Below, piece by piece: positions 9,648 to 17,957 of a DNA stretch of 64,000 bases. Within the stretch, counting starts at the first letter, position 1; every line of letters begins with the position of its first letter. This DNA comes from Polymorphobacter megasporae (GTDB taxonomy: Bacteria; Pseudomonadota; Alphaproteobacteria; Sphingomonadales; Sphingomonadaceae): NCBI RefSeq assembly GCF_018982885.2, contig NZ_CP081848.1, forward strand, positions 2,604,001 through 2,668,000. Reading direction: 5' to 3'. The notes below the pieces were generated by a model. It was not told the origin of the DNA. It was given only the letters and a program-made list of their open reading frames with translations, and searched no databases. The position numbers and the translations under genes were made by a program.

Positions 9648-10286
9648 TTAGATCGCGTGCGTTTCGCGCGCCTCGAGGAACGCGAGAACATCGGCCTCGT
9701 GGACGACATCGGCATATTTCGCGTTCATGTCGAACAGGTTCGCGTCGTGCGGAGCGGCGTGGCGGTCGCCGCATGCCTCGGCGACGACCGACGTGCGAAA
9801 ACCATGGCTCATTGCATCGACGCAGGTCGCGCGGACGCACCCGCTCGTCGTCAGGCCCGTCAGGATCACGCTGTCGATCCCGCCCGCGGTCAGGGTCGCG
9901 GCGAGCGAGGTGCCGAAGAACGCGCTTGGATATTGTTTCGAGACGACGAGTTCGTCGGACTCGGGAGCGAGTCCTTCGGGCCACGCACCCATCGGGTTGC
10001 CTTTGAGGAAATAGCGCAGCGGCTTCGACTTCTCGAAGAACCGCCCGCCGTCGAGCGCCATCGGGTGATAGACGACGTTCGTGAAGATCACCGGCACGTT
10101 CGCGCGGCGGGCAGCGGCACGGATCCGCAGGGCCGAGGCGAGTGCATCCTCGACCCCGGAATAGAGATCGCACACCGGGTCGAAATAGCCCTGCACGAAG
10201 TCGATCAGCAGCAGCGCCGGGCGCTCGCCGAAGCCGACCGAGCGGCCAAAGGCGCGGGCGTAATTCGCCGCGAGATCGTCGCTCAT
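9648..10286 (-). CDS. isochorismatase-fold cysteine amidohydrolase (N-carbamoylsarcosine/maleamate amidase type)
   Basis: 212-aa cysteine hydrolase, probably cleaving a C-N amide bond. The catalytic triad of the family is visible: Asp29 in LLLIDF, Lys117 in VVSKQYPSAFFGT and Cys150 in LTTSGCVRATCVDA. The TSGCVRAT block is typical of N-carbamoylsarcosine amidase and maleamate amidohydrolase (NicF-like) rather than true isochorismatases. Start ATG at 10286 with AAGGA eight bases upstream, 11 bases after the LeuD-like stop. Sitting beside a ring-type FAD oxygenase and a racemase-fold protein, it resembles the order of functions in pyridine-ring catabolism (ring opening, deamidation, isomerisation); this comparison is inference, not proof of substrate. 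Confidence 0.85.
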   Translation of the reverse strand: MSDDLAANYARAFGRSVGFGERPALLLIDFVQGYFDPVCDLYSGVEDALASALRIRAAARRANVPVIFTNVVYHPMALDGGRFFEKSKPLRYFLKGNPMGAWPEGLAPESDELVVSKQYPSAFFGTSLAATLTAGGIDSVILTGLTTSGCVRATCVDAMSHGFRTSVVAEACGDRHAAPHDANLFDMNAKYADVVHEADVLAFLEARETHAI

Positions 10287-10297
10287 CGGGCGGTCCT

Positions 10298-10885
10298 TCA
10301 ATAAAGCCAGGGCTGCAGGCTGCGCTGCAAGGTCTCGAAACCGGCGATGCTCGCGGTGGCGTCGCCGAGAATCGTGTCGATCTCGTCCCAGCCGTTGAGC
10401 AGCCGCTTTTTGGTCGCGGGCTGAACATCGAAAGCGATGCCGTTGCCGCCGCCGACGCGCTGCGCGGGAAGATCGACGTCGAGCGGACCGGCCGCCGCCA
10501 TGTCCGCGAGCAGCGCCAGCTGACTGCGCGGGAGCGTCACCGCCAAGACACCATTGCGCACGCAATTCGCCGCGAAAATCTCGCCGAAGCTCTCGGCGAA
10601 GATGCAGCGGATGCCGAAATCGGCGAGCGCCCACACCGCCTGCTCCCGGCTTGAGCCGCAGCCGAACTCGGCCCCCGCGATCAGCACGCCGATCGATCCG
10701 GGGGTGTCGTCGAACGGGTTGGCCACGAGCACGTCGCCATCGTGACGGCGATCGTAACAGAGGTAGCGGCCGAGCCCGTCGCGCTCCATCAACAGCAGGA
10801 AGCGGGCGGGGAATAGGATATCGGTGTCGATCCGGTCCTCGGGCATAACCAGCGCGGCGGCGGTCATGTGGATGAAGGGCGTCAC
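10298..10885 (-). CDS. LeuD-like small subunit of an aconitase-family hydro-lyase
   Basis: Swivel-domain subunit (195 aa) that pairs with the LeuC-like protein to form a heterodimeric hydratase/dehydratase. Visible: [13 protein letters not shown] near the N-terminus and the swivel signature [17 protein letters not shown], followed by [19 protein letters not shown]. The GTG at 10885 overlaps the LeuC-like stop as GTGA; an ATG at 10867 is possible but shortens the conserved N-terminus. Although LeuD-like, it sits in a catabolic operon away from leuA (40.5 kb), so it may hydrate maleate, citraconate or dimethylmaleate-type acids instead of making leucine. No leuB is nearby. Whether this pair is the cell's only LeuCD cannot be told from the window. 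Confidence 0.85.
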   Translation of the reverse strand: MTPFIHMTAAALVMPEDRIDTDILFPARFLLLMERDGLGRYLCYDRRHDGDVLVANPFDDTPGSIGVLIAGAEFGCGSSREQAVWALADFGIRCIFAESFGEIFAANCVRNGVLAVTLPRSQLALLADMAAAGPLDVDLPAQRVGGGNGIAFDVQPATKKRLLNGWDEIDTILGDATASIAGFETLQRSLQPWLY

Positions 10886-12291
10886 GCCGCCACGCCGAGA
10901 TCGCGCACATCGACCAGATGGCCTGCGATCGCCGCCGCCGCCGCCATCGCGGGGTTCATCAGATGGGTACGCCCGCCGCGACCCTGCCGCCCTTCGAAAT
11001 TGCGATTGGAGGTCGAGGCGCAGCGCTCGCCTGGCGCGAGCCGGTCGTCGTTCATGGCGACGCACATCGAACAGCCCGCTTCGCGCCATTCGAAGCCGGC
11101 ATCAAGGAAGATGCGATCGAGCCCTTCGGCCTCGGCCTGGCGCCGGACCGCCATCGATCCCGGAACGACCAGCGCTCGCGTCGTCGGTGCCACGTGTCGC
11201 CCCGCAGCGACGCGCGCGGCGTCGCGCAAATCCTCGATCCGGCCGTTGGTGCACGATCCGATAAACACCCGGTCGATCGGCAGTCCGGTCATCGCGGTGC
11301 CGGCGATCAGCCCCATATAGTCGAGGCTGCGCTGGCGATGCGCGCGGGCGGCGGCCCCGGGCACGTCGGCCGGGTCGGGGACGACGCCCCCGACCGGCAC
11401 CACGTCCTGAGGGTTGGTCCCCCAGGTGACCTGCGGGGCGAGCAACGAGACGTCGAACGTCAGCACGCGATCATAGGGCGCGCCGGTATCGGTCGGGAGG
11501 GTGCGCCAATAGCCTTCGGCGGCGTCGAACGCCGCGCCTGCAGGCGCCATCGGCAGGCCGCGCAGGTAGGCGAAGGTCGTTGCGTCGGGAGCGACCAGCC
11601 CGACCAGCGCGCCCGCCTCAATCGCCATGTTGCACAAGGTCATGCGCGCCGCCATCGACATCGCCGAGACGGCGGGGCCGATATATTCGACTGCGTGGCC
11701 AATGCCGTATCCCGCGCCGAAACGGCCGATCAGCGCCAGCGCGATATCCTTGGCGCCGACCCAGGGCGGCGGCATCCCGTCGATCCGCACCACCATCGTC
11801 GCCGCTCGCGCCTGGACGATGCACTGCGTCGCCAGCACGGTCGCGCAGTCGGTCTGGCCGATGCCAAAGGCGAGCGCGCCGAATGCGCCGTGGGTCGAGG
11901 TATGGCTGTCGCCGCAGACGAGGCTGATGCCGGGAAGCGTAAAGCCGAGCTCGGGCCCGACGACATGGACGATGCCCTGTCGCGGATCGGCCAGGTCGAT
12001 GTAGGGGATGTGGAAATCGGCGGCGTTCTGCGCCAGCCGTGCGACCTGTGCCCCCGCCAGCCCTTCCATCGGCCGGTCTCGATGCTCGGTCGGCACGGCA
12101 TGGTCGGGCACCGCGAGGTTTGCTTCGGGCCGGCGGGCGACGCGGCCGGTGGCACGCAGCGCGGCGAATGCCTGATGCGTGCTCACCTCGTGGAGCAGGT
12201 GCCGGTCGATGTAGAGGAGCGCGGTGCCGTCGCCATGGTCGGTGACGATGTGGCTGTCCCACAATTTGGCGTAGAGCGTGCGCGCGGTCAT
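10882..12291 (-). CDS. LeuC-like large subunit of an aconitase-family hydro-lyase
   Basis: Catalytic [4Fe-4S] subunit, 469 aa. The three cluster ligands are all present: Cys347 in GSCTNG, Cys407 and Cys410 in GCSMC, the standard LeuC positions. [20 protein letters not shown] and LATQCIVQ are further family blocks. Start ATG at 12291 overlaps the upstream dehydrogenase stop as ATGA, and its own stop overlaps the LeuD-like GTG, so translation is coupled. In this family isopropylmalate isomerase, maleate/citraconate hydratase and 2,3-dimethylmalate dehydratase are hard to separate by eye. The neighbouring lyase at 17.1 kb (dimethylmalate/methylisocitrate-lyase-like) favours a hydration step that feeds a C-C cleavage, which is inference. 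Confidence 0.87.
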   Translation of the reverse strand: MTARTLYAKLWDSHIVTDHGDGTALLYIDRHLLHEVSTHQAFAALRATGRVARRPEANLAVPDHAVPTEHRDRPMEGLAGAQVARLAQNAADFHIPYIDLADPRQGIVHVVGPELGFTLPGISLVCGDSHTSTHGAFGALAFGIGQTDCATVLATQCIVQARAATMVVRIDGMPPPWVGAKDIALALIGRFGAGYGIGHAVEYIGPAVSAMSMAARMTLCNMAIEAGALVGLVAPDATTFAYLRGLPMAPAGAAFDAAEGYWRTLPTDTGAPYDRVLTFDVSLLAPQVTWGTNPQDVVPVGGVVPDPADVPGAAARAHRQRSLDYMGLIAGTAMTGLPIDRVFIGSCTNGRIEDLRDAARVAAGRHVAPTTRALVVPGSMAVRRQAEAEGLDRIFLDAGFEWREAGCSMCVAMNDDRLAPGERCASTSNRNFEGRQGRGGRTHLMNPAMAAAAAIAGHLVDVRDLGVAA

Positions 12292-13316
12292 GCGCCGGCG
12301 TCCATGGTGATGATCACCCGCCCGATGTCGCGCGCGGCATCGCTCGTGAGCAGCGCGAACGCCTCGGGCGCCTGCTCGAGGGTAAAGCGCGCGCCGATCG
12401 ACGGCTTGAGGTCGAGCTTGCCGTCGGCGATCAGCCGCATCGCCTCGGCCTGACCGGTGCCCGCGCGCACGCCGACGATGCGCAGTTCGCGATCGACCAC
12501 GGCCCAGCTCGATACCGGCAATTCGCCGCCGCCGGTCAGCGCGACGATGCCGCCGGGCGCGGCGATGGCGAAGGCCTGACGCATCCCCCACGCCGACGCG
12601 GTCGTCTCCATCACCGCAGCGCAACCGCCGGGAAATTGCGAGCGGACATATCCCGCCAGATCCTCGTCATGCGCCTTGATCGGGAAGACCCGCGATGCGC
12701 CGAGTTGCGCGGCAAGGTCGGCGCGTGCGCCGCTCCCGCCAACTGCAACGACGTTGAGATCGAGCGCCCGCGCGGTGGCGATTGCGCCGAGCCCCATCGC
12801 GCCGACGCCGACCACAGCCACGTGGTCGCCCGGGGCAAGACCCATCTTGTCGAAGGCGTTGAGCGCATCGACGATCCCGGCGAGCATCGCCGCATCCTCG
12901 AACCCGACACCGTCGGGCACGGCTGCGAGCTTGCGCGCCGCGACGATAGCATAATCCTCGCAGCACGCCTGCCGCACCGGAACGGCAAACGCTGAATCGA
13001 GGCAGAGGTTGGTGCGTCCGCCCGCACAATTCGAGCAGACTCCGCAATGATCGAGCGCCAGCGCCGCGACGCGCTCCCCGACGGTGAAACCCGAAACGCC
13101 CTCGCCGATCGCGGCGAGCGTGCCAGAAAAGTCAGCGCCGACCCCGACCGGATATTCCGACACATAGCGTGCGCCGCGGTTTAGATAGACACCGACATCG
13201 GTGCCATACGGCGCATACGCATGGACCCGCACCAGGACTTCGCCCGGTCCGGGGACGGGGACGGGGAGGTCGACCACGCGCAGGTCGGCCGGGCCGAAAA
13301 GGCGCGCGGCGCGCAT
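12288..13316 (-). CDS. MDR-superfamily dehydrogenase lacking catalytic zinc ligands
   Basis: 342-aa medium-chain dehydrogenase/reductase, NAD(P)-dependent by its Rossmann motif [13 protein letters not shown]. The structural-zinc lobe is intact ([15 protein letters not shown]). The catalytic zinc site is not: the position of the usual CGTD reads PYGTD, and the usual GHE motif reads GADFSG, so Cys and His-Glu ligands are replaced. It is therefore unlikely to be a classical zinc alcohol dehydrogenase and may reduce a C=C or C=O bond by a zinc-independent route. Start ATG at 13316 shares one base with the bicupin stop (TGATG); its stop overlaps the LeuC-like ATG. Substrate unknown. Confidence 0.85.
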   Translation of the reverse strand: MRAARLFGPADLRVVDLPVPVPGPGEVLVRVHAYAPYGTDVGVYLNRGARYVSEYPVGVGADFSGTLAAIGEGVSGFTVGERVAALALDHCGVCSNCAGGRTNLCLDSAFAVPVRQACCEDYAIVAARKLAAVPDGVGFEDAAMLAGIVDALNAFDKMGLAPGDHVAVVGVGAMGLGAIATARALDLNVVAVGGSGARADLAAQLGASRVFPIKAHDEDLAGYVRSQFPGGCAAVMETTASAWGMRQAFAIAAPGGIVALTGGGELPVSSWAVVDRELRIVGVRAGTGQAEAMRLIADGKLDLKPSIGARFTLEQAPEAFALLTSDAARDIGRVIITMDAGA

Positions 13317-14059
13317 CAGTCGCGCCCGAACAGCCAGAACAGGACGGTGCAGCCGCCGTAGCTCGCGACGGCGCCGAGCAGAACGTCGCGCGGTCCACCC
13401 GCGCTATAGTCGCCTGCGCTGTAAGTGGTCGCGCCCGCGATTTGTCCGTCGAGCACAAACGCCTCCCACGCCACACCGAGCGGCTTGGTTGCCCCGATCC
13501 ATCCGGCGGGGACGTCGGCGATCAGCGTCCGCGCGCCACTGACGGGATCGGCGCTCAGCGGCCGGATCGACCAGCCGTCGGGAAAGGCTGCGTCGGGAAC
13601 CCCGATGACGTCAGCGACCGGCAGCGATTTCAGGTGTCCGCGTGGATCGTTCATCAAAGGCAGCGGATATTCGTCAGGGTCGACCGGATCGTGGATCAGG
13701 TTGAGCGGGAGCGGCCCGTCGCTGCGAATGAGCGCAATCGCGCCTTCCTCCGAGCGCTCGTCATGGCCGTGGACGATGTGCGCCGGGCGATAGAAATAGT
13801 CGCCCGCATGCCAGTAGTTGCGCCCGTCGAGCGTCACCGAACCAGCGATTATGTACACCTCCTCGAACGCGCCGTGAAAATGCGCGATCCCGCCGCCGCG
13901 CCAGCCCGCCGGGATATCGACGAGTGACGTCGCATGGCCGGTCGCCGGGTCATAGCCGAGCAATTGGCGGCGCAGGCCGTGGGTGCCGAGCATTTCCCAC
14001 GGCATGGCCCCCGAGGAAATGCGCGCGAGCGGCGGTGTCAGCTTGACCGGTGCAGCCAT
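13316..14059 (-). CDS. bicupin protein, island copy 1
   Basis: 247-aa two-cupin protein. The N-terminal cupin keeps a metal-binding pattern: GIAHFHGAFEEVYIIAGS, followed by GDYFYRPAHIVHGH, giving plausible His, His, Glu and His ligands. The second cupin (residues about 160-247) is degenerate, with an EAFVLDGQ strand but few His. Such proteins may be oxygenases, isomerases or ligand sensors; function here is unknown. The start is the ATG at 14059; a TTG at 14065 overlaps the upstream stop as TTGA and is an alternative. It is one of three related bicupins in the island (also 19.3-20.0 and 20.2-20.9 kb). Confidence 0.8.
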   Translation of the reverse strand: MAAPVKLTPPLARISSGAMPWEMLGTHGLRRQLLGYDPATGHATSLVDIPAGWRGGGIAHFHGAFEEVYIIAGSVTLDGRNYWHAGDYFYRPAHIVHGHDERSEEGAIALIRSDGPLPLNLIHDPVDPDEYPLPLMNDPRGHLKSLPVADVIGVPDAAFPDGWSIRPLSADPVSGARTLIADVPAGWIGATKPLGVAWEAFVLDGQIAGATTYSAGDYSAGGPRDVLLGAVASYGGCTVLFWLFGRD

Positions 14060-14061
14060 GT

Positions 14062-14829
14062 TCAAAACTCCGCCATCAACCGGCCGAAGCCGTCGATCTG
14101 GTCAGTCACTTCATTGTGCCGCAGTGCGTGCCAGTAGGTCGCGGTATTGATCGCGATCACCGGCTTGCCGAGCCACGTTTCGGCGGCGGCGGCGATCCGG
14201 ATCGCCGACAGGTTGGTGCCGACCTGGATGAGCGCATCGACGTCGTCGCCGTCGAGTGCCTTGAACGTGTCGATCGTGCGCCGCTCGTCGACCTCGGCGA
14301 TCGCCGTCCACGACGGGCATTGCAGCGGAATGTTCCGCACCGTCTCATAGCCGTAGTCCGACAGGAAGTTGCGGACTTCGGCATTCGCGGTCGGATAATA
14401 TGGCGAGAAGAACGCGACCTTATTGATGCCGCCGTACGCCGCAAGCGCCGCGGCAAGGGCTTCCGAGCCGGTGCTGACGCCGAGGCCGGCGACGTCCTCG
14501 ACGGTCTTGCGCCACTGCTGCGCGCCCTTGGCCCCGCCGAAGAAGGTCACCGCCGACATTCCCATCACGAGATAGTCGGGGGCGCACGTCAGGACGCCGC
14601 GGACCGCGTCGATCGTGTTGTGGCTGATCTCCCACGCCCCCGCCATGAAGCTCTCGTTCGACACTGCCTTGGCGTTGTCGACGACGATGCGGCTGTAATG
14701 GTTGGTGACGCCGCGCGGGCGCAGATCGTCGAAGTCGGGCTGGACGATGGTGTTGGTCGACGGCCCGAGCACGCCAAACTTGTGGCGGTAGCCCTGCGTG
14801 TCGGCGTTGCGGCGGACCCGCGCGCTCAC
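14062..14829 (-). CDS. Asp/Glu racemase-fold protein (maleate isomerase / arylmalonate decarboxylase group) without the catalytic cysteines
   Basis: 255-aa protein of the Asp/Glu racemase superfamily subgroup that holds maleate cis-trans isomerase and arylmalonate decarboxylase. Length and blocks agree: KFGVLGPSTNTIVQPDF at the start, VMGMSAVTFFGG, FFSPYYPTANAEVRNFL, DALIQVGTNLSAIRIA and GKPVIAINTATYWHALR. The first oxyanion/cysteine position reads GMS and the second reads VGTNL, where active isomerases carry Cys (as in CTNL). Both nucleophile cysteines therefore seem absent, so cis-trans isomerase activity is doubtful. The GTG start at 14829 overlaps the monooxygenase stop as GTGA, so the two are translationally coupled. 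No substrate can be given. Confidence 0.78.
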   Translation of the reverse strand: MSARVRRNADTQGYRHKFGVLGPSTNTIVQPDFDDLRPRGVTNHYSRIVVDNAKAVSNESFMAGAWEISHNTIDAVRGVLTCAPDYLVMGMSAVTFFGGAKGAQQWRKTVEDVAGLGVSTGSEALAAALAAYGGINKVAFFSPYYPTANAEVRNFLSDYGYETVRNIPLQCPSWTAIAEVDERRTIDTFKALDGDDVDALIQVGTNLSAIRIAAAAETWLGKPVIAINTATYWHALRHNEVTDQIDGFGRLMAEF

Positions 14830-16007
14830 AGGACGGCCTCGGCTTCGGCAAGGCTTTCGAACATCGCCTGGCGCAGTAGATACTGGCGCCGCAGCGCGGG
14901 GTCGGCGTGGATCCGCTCCATGCGCTCGCGATTGCGGTCGCCGCTGCCCTCCATCTGCGCCTTGTTCTCGATCGTCTGCGCCTGGATGAAGCTCTTGGTG
15001 ACGCTGCGCCGCTGGCGGTCGAAGCGGGCGAGCTGCTCGGCATCGCCGTCCTGCCGCAGGATCGCATACAGCTTGTCGCACAGGTTCCACACGTCGTGGA
15101 CACCGCTGTTCATGCCGAACCCGCCGAGCGGATTGTTGAGATGCGCGGCATCCCCGACGATCGCCATTCGTCCGCGGACGAAGCTTTCGGCGACGCGCTG
15201 GTGGACGCGGTAGATCGTGCGGTGGTCGGTCTCGACCGGGATGTCACCGACGATCCGCGCGAACACCTTCGCGGCATTTTCGTCGGAGACGAGATAGTCG
15301 TTAGTCTCGTTGCCGTCCGCCGGCACGAGCACCCGCCACAGGCCAGGCACCCGCAGGAGCACCAGCCACTCGTTGGGGTCGGAGATGTAGTTGACGTAGG
15401 CGAGGCCCGGGACGTGGTCTTCGATCGGGAAGCGCGTCGAGAAGCTGACGAACTTCTCCTCCCAGGTGAAACCCTCGAACCCGACGCCCATCAGCCCGCG
15501 CACCGGCGACCGCGCACCGTCCGCACCGATGAGGAACTTCGCCGAGACGTCGAAGCGCTGCCCGTCGCGTTCGAGCGTTGCGATGACGCGGTCGCCCTCC
15601 TCTCGCGCATGGACCAGCGCGGTGCCGAGCTGGAAACGGTCCGCCCCCGTCGCGGCGAGCCGCGTCGTCAGCAGCTCGGCCAGATGCGTCTGCTCGCACT
15701 GCAGGCGGAACGGGAAGCGCGTCATGTCCGACAATTCGGTCAGGTCAAACGCGAGGGTATCGCCGCTCTGGCGGTCGCGCAGGTGATAGACCGGCGCCTT
15801 GAGGCCCATCGCGATCAGCAGCTCGGCGGTGTCGATCTCATGGAGCATTTCGAGCGTCGAGGCATGGAAGGTCGAGGCGCGCAGGTCGTGAGACAGCGAC
15901 GTCTGCGCTTCGCAGATCACGGTATCGATCCCCATCGACGCGAGCCGGGCCGCGCCGACTGCGCCGACCGGCCCCGCACCGACCACCAATACTTCGACTT
16001 GCTTCAT
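14826..16007 (-). CDS. FAD-dependent class A aromatic-type monooxygenase
   Basis: 393-aa flavoprotein hydroxylase of the p-hydroxybenzoate hydroxylase fold; uses NAD(P)H and O2 on an aromatic or heteroaromatic ring. Motifs: FAD Rossmann VLVVGAGPVGAVGAARLA at the N-terminus, the bifunctional FAD/NAD(P)H motif FLIGADGARSPVRGLMG, and the second FAD motif GDAAHLNNPLGGFGMNSGVHD. Start ATG at 16007 after a strong GGGGGG. It is the first gene of the long minus-strand run and is divergent from the IclR regulator, with operator site B in between. It probably performs the committing oxidation in the pathway. It is close in layout to MhpA and pyridine-ring hydroxylases, but the substrate is not readable from sequence. 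Confidence 0.9.
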   Translation of the reverse strand: MKQVEVLVVGAGPVGAVGAARLASMGIDTVICEAQTSLSHDLRASTFHASTLEMLHEIDTAELLIAMGLKAPVYHLRDRQSGDTLAFDLTELSDMTRFPFRLQCEQTHLAELLTTRLAATGADRFQLGTALVHAREEGDRVIATLERDGQRFDVSAKFLIGADGARSPVRGLMGVGFEGFTWEEKFVSFSTRFPIEDHVPGLAYVNYISDPNEWLVLLRVPGLWRVLVPADGNETNDYLVSDENAAKVFARIVGDIPVETDHRTIYRVHQRVAESFVRGRMAIVGDAAHLNNPLGGFGMNSGVHDVWNLCDKLYAILRQDGDAEQLARFDRQRRSVTKSFIQAQTIENKAQMEGSGDRNRERMERIHADPALRRQYLLRQAMFESLAEAEAVL

Positions 16008-16090
16008 GGATCCCCCCGGGGTGCGGATTGCCGCTGGCCCGGATTGTTCGCACCAAGCTCGCGGGTCTGGCGAACGGCGGCTATTTTTTG

Positions 16091-16103
16091 TTCGCCTGGC
16101 GAA
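16091..16103. promoter_or_regulatory. island operator, site B
   Basis: TTCGCCTGGCGAA is a perfect 13-bp palindrome in the 158-base space between the monooxygenase and the IclR gene. An additional half-site, CTGGCGAA, lies at 16066-16073. The position fits an operator for both divergent transcripts, including autoregulation. Confidence 0.7.
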
Positions 16104-16165
16104 TGTCGCCCCGGCGGGCGGGGACGTTGCTTGACAGGGCAGGCGCGACAGGAAAGTCTCGGCCG

Positions 16166-16992
16166 ATGCCCAGCGAGACGCCGACCGAGAAAAGTGCGTC
16201 GATCCGGGCGATCAGCCGCAGCGTCGCCGTGCTGCAGGCGATCAACCGGTCGAGCTCGCTGACGCTGACGCACATCTCGGAGGCGGTCGGCCTGCCCTAT
16301 CCGACGACCACGCGGATCGTCCGGACGCTAGTCGAGGTCGGGCTGATTGAGCAGGAGCCGTCGCGCAAACGCTACCGCCCGACGGCGCTCGTCCAGACGC
16401 TATCGTGCGGCTTCCAGAACCACGACCGGCTGGTCAGTACCGCGCGCGCGCGCATATCGTCGAGCTTACACGGCTGATCGACTGGCCCGTCAGCGTCGTC
16501 ACCCGCGTCGGCAAGCAGATGATGGTGCGCGATTCGACCAGCACGATCACGTCGCTCACGTTCAACAATTACTATCCGGGGTGGCAGGTGCCTTTGCTGT
16601 CCTCCGCGTCGGGCCGGGTGTATTTCGCCCATGCGAGTGCGCAGGAGCGTGCCGAATTGCTCAAGCAATATGCGACCGACAGTCAGGGGCTCGATAACCT
16701 GATCATCCGCGAGTTCCGCGACGGCGACGCGGTCGCGAAGATCGTCGAGGCGGGCTATGCTGCGGTTGCGCGGACCGCTTACTCGGCCAATCCCGGGCGG
16801 ACGTCGTCGATCGCGGTGCCGTTGTTCGAGAACGGCGTGCCGCTCGGCTCGCTCGCGCTGGTCTTTTTCGCGCAGGCGGCGTCGATGTCGAAGGCGATCG
16901 AGCGGCTGCTAGAACCGCTGCGCCGCACCGCGCTCGCGATCCAGGCCGATCTCGAACGCAACCTGCCGCAGCCCGAACCGCAGGACGAATAA
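16166..16992 (+). pseudogene. IclR-family transcriptional regulator, frameshifted in a CG repeat
   Basis: Encodes a regulator with an N-terminal winged HTH (SVAVLQAINRSSSLTLTHIS, then LPYPTTTRIVRTLVEVGLI) and a C-terminal IclR effector-binding domain (WPVSVVTRVGKQ ... SIAVPLFENG ... ALVFFAQ). The two halves are in different frames. The break lies in the run CGCGCGCGCGCGC at 16441-16453, about residues 93-96; removing one CG unit makes TARA run directly into HIVELTRL, giving about 274 aa, the normal IclR length. As written, the first frame stops at 16477. ATG at 16166 has AGGAAAG upstream. It could be a dead gene, a slippage-controlled switch or a sequencing error. It most likely controls the surrounding island through the palindromes described. 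Confidence 0.85.
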
Positions 16993-17004
16993 TCACCAGG
17001 CGAT
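16992..17004. promoter_or_regulatory. island operator, site C
   Basis: ATCACCAGGCGAT begins at the last base of the IclR stop codon and lies 77 bases ahead of the lyase gene. Read on the minus strand, AATCATCGCCTGG continues into GATTATT and is nearly identical over about 20 bases to site D. Confidence 0.65.
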
Positions 17005-17080
17005 GATTAGGCCGCCGCGCGGTCGAGCCTGCCCGTCTCCTCGGCTAGCCTGATCCGGCACATCCGAGGGGTTCGAACTG

Positions 17081-17956
17081 ATGGCAGACCCGGCACTGGC
17101 CGAAAAACTGCGGCGCGGCGAGTTTATCGTCGCACCCGGCATTCAGGACATGATCACCGCCGTCATCGCCAACGATGTCGGCTTCGACGCGGTTTACGGA
17201 ACCGGCTACTGGCTCACTGCGTCGGCGTTCGGGCTGCCCGATGCCGGCATTGCCTCGGTCACGCAGATGACCGACCGCATGGCGACGCTTGTGCGCAGTT
17301 CCAACGCTCCGGTCATCGCCGACGGCGACACCGGGCATGGCGGGCTGCTGAATGTCCACCACACCGTCCGCGCGTTCGAAGCGGCGGGGGTCACCGCGAT
17401 CCAGATCGAGGACCAGCAATTCCCCAAGAAGTGCGGCCACACCCCGTTCAAGCGCGTCGTCACGCCGGACGAGATGGTCGACAAGATCAAGGTCGCCCGC
17501 GACGCGCGCCGCAGCGCCGATTTCCTCATCATCGCCCGGACCGACGCGATGCAGAGCGAAGGCCTCGACGGCGTGCGGCGGCGGATGGACGCCTATGCCG
17601 AGGCGGGCGCCGATGTGCTGTTCCCGGAAGCGCTCGGCAGCGAGGCGGAGATGCGGCTGGTGTGCGGTTCGCTCGATCTGCCGGTGCTCGCCAACATGGC
17701 GACGGGGGGCATCACGCCGATCCTGCCGGTCGCGACGCTCAAGGACATCGGCTTCGCGATCGCGATCTTCCCGGCGCTGACCAGCCTCGTCGCGAGCGCC
17801 GCGGTCGAGGCGGCGTTGCGCACGCTCAGGGGCAGCGGCGACGGCACCGCGCCGGGGCAGGACGTCTTCGATTTCAAGCGCTTCTGCAGCCTGATCGGCT
17901 TCGAGGACGTGTGGGCGTTCGAGCGCAAATGGGCCGCTGCGCCCGCGGGAGAATAA
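17081..17956 (+). CDS. isocitrate lyase/PEP mutase-family C-C lyase (2,3-dimethylmalate or methylisocitrate lyase-like)
   Basis: 291-aa (beta/alpha)8 enzyme that cleaves or forms a C-C bond next to a carboxylate, typically releasing pyruvate or glyoxylate. It carries the metal-binding Asp81-x-Asp83 in ADGDTGHGG, the [12 protein letters not shown] loop with the lyase Cys at residue 118, and IIARTDA. Cys in the loop separates it from PEP mutases. Start ATG at 17081 with GAGGGG upstream; one base separates its stop from the next gene. Together with the LeuC/LeuD-like pair it could complete hydration plus cleavage of a branched malate (for example dimethylmalate to propionate and pyruvate), which is inference based on family chemistry. 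Confidence 0.87.
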   Translation: MADPALAEKLRRGEFIVAPGIQDMITAVIANDVGFDAVYGTGYWLTASAFGLPDAGIASVTQMTDRMATLVRSSNAPVIADGDTGHGGLLNVHHTVRAFEAAGVTAIQIEDQQFPKKCGHTPFKRVVTPDEMVDKIKVARDARRSADFLIIARTDAMQSEGLDGVRRRMDAYAEAGADVLFPEALGSEAEMRLVCGSLDLPVLANMATGGITPILPVATLKDIGFAIAIFPALTSLVASAAVEAALRTLRGSGDGTAPGQDVFDFKRFCSLIGFEDVWAFERKWAAAPAGE

Positions 17957-17957
17957 T

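Noticed and set aside
9412-10428. N-terminal extension of the TPP enzyme frame
   Set aside because: Sequence upstream of 9411 in this frame is Arg-rich shadow of the amidase gene with no homology to ThDP enzymes.
10287-10910. Upstream extension of the amidase frame
   Set aside because: It translates the LeuD-like gene out of frame; the true start at 10286 has a good ribosome site.
10298-12291. Calling the LeuC/LeuD-like pair leuC and leuD
   Set aside because: Gene context is catabolic and under the island operator, and leuA lies elsewhere without leuB; substrate specificity is not decided by sequence, so symbols were withheld.
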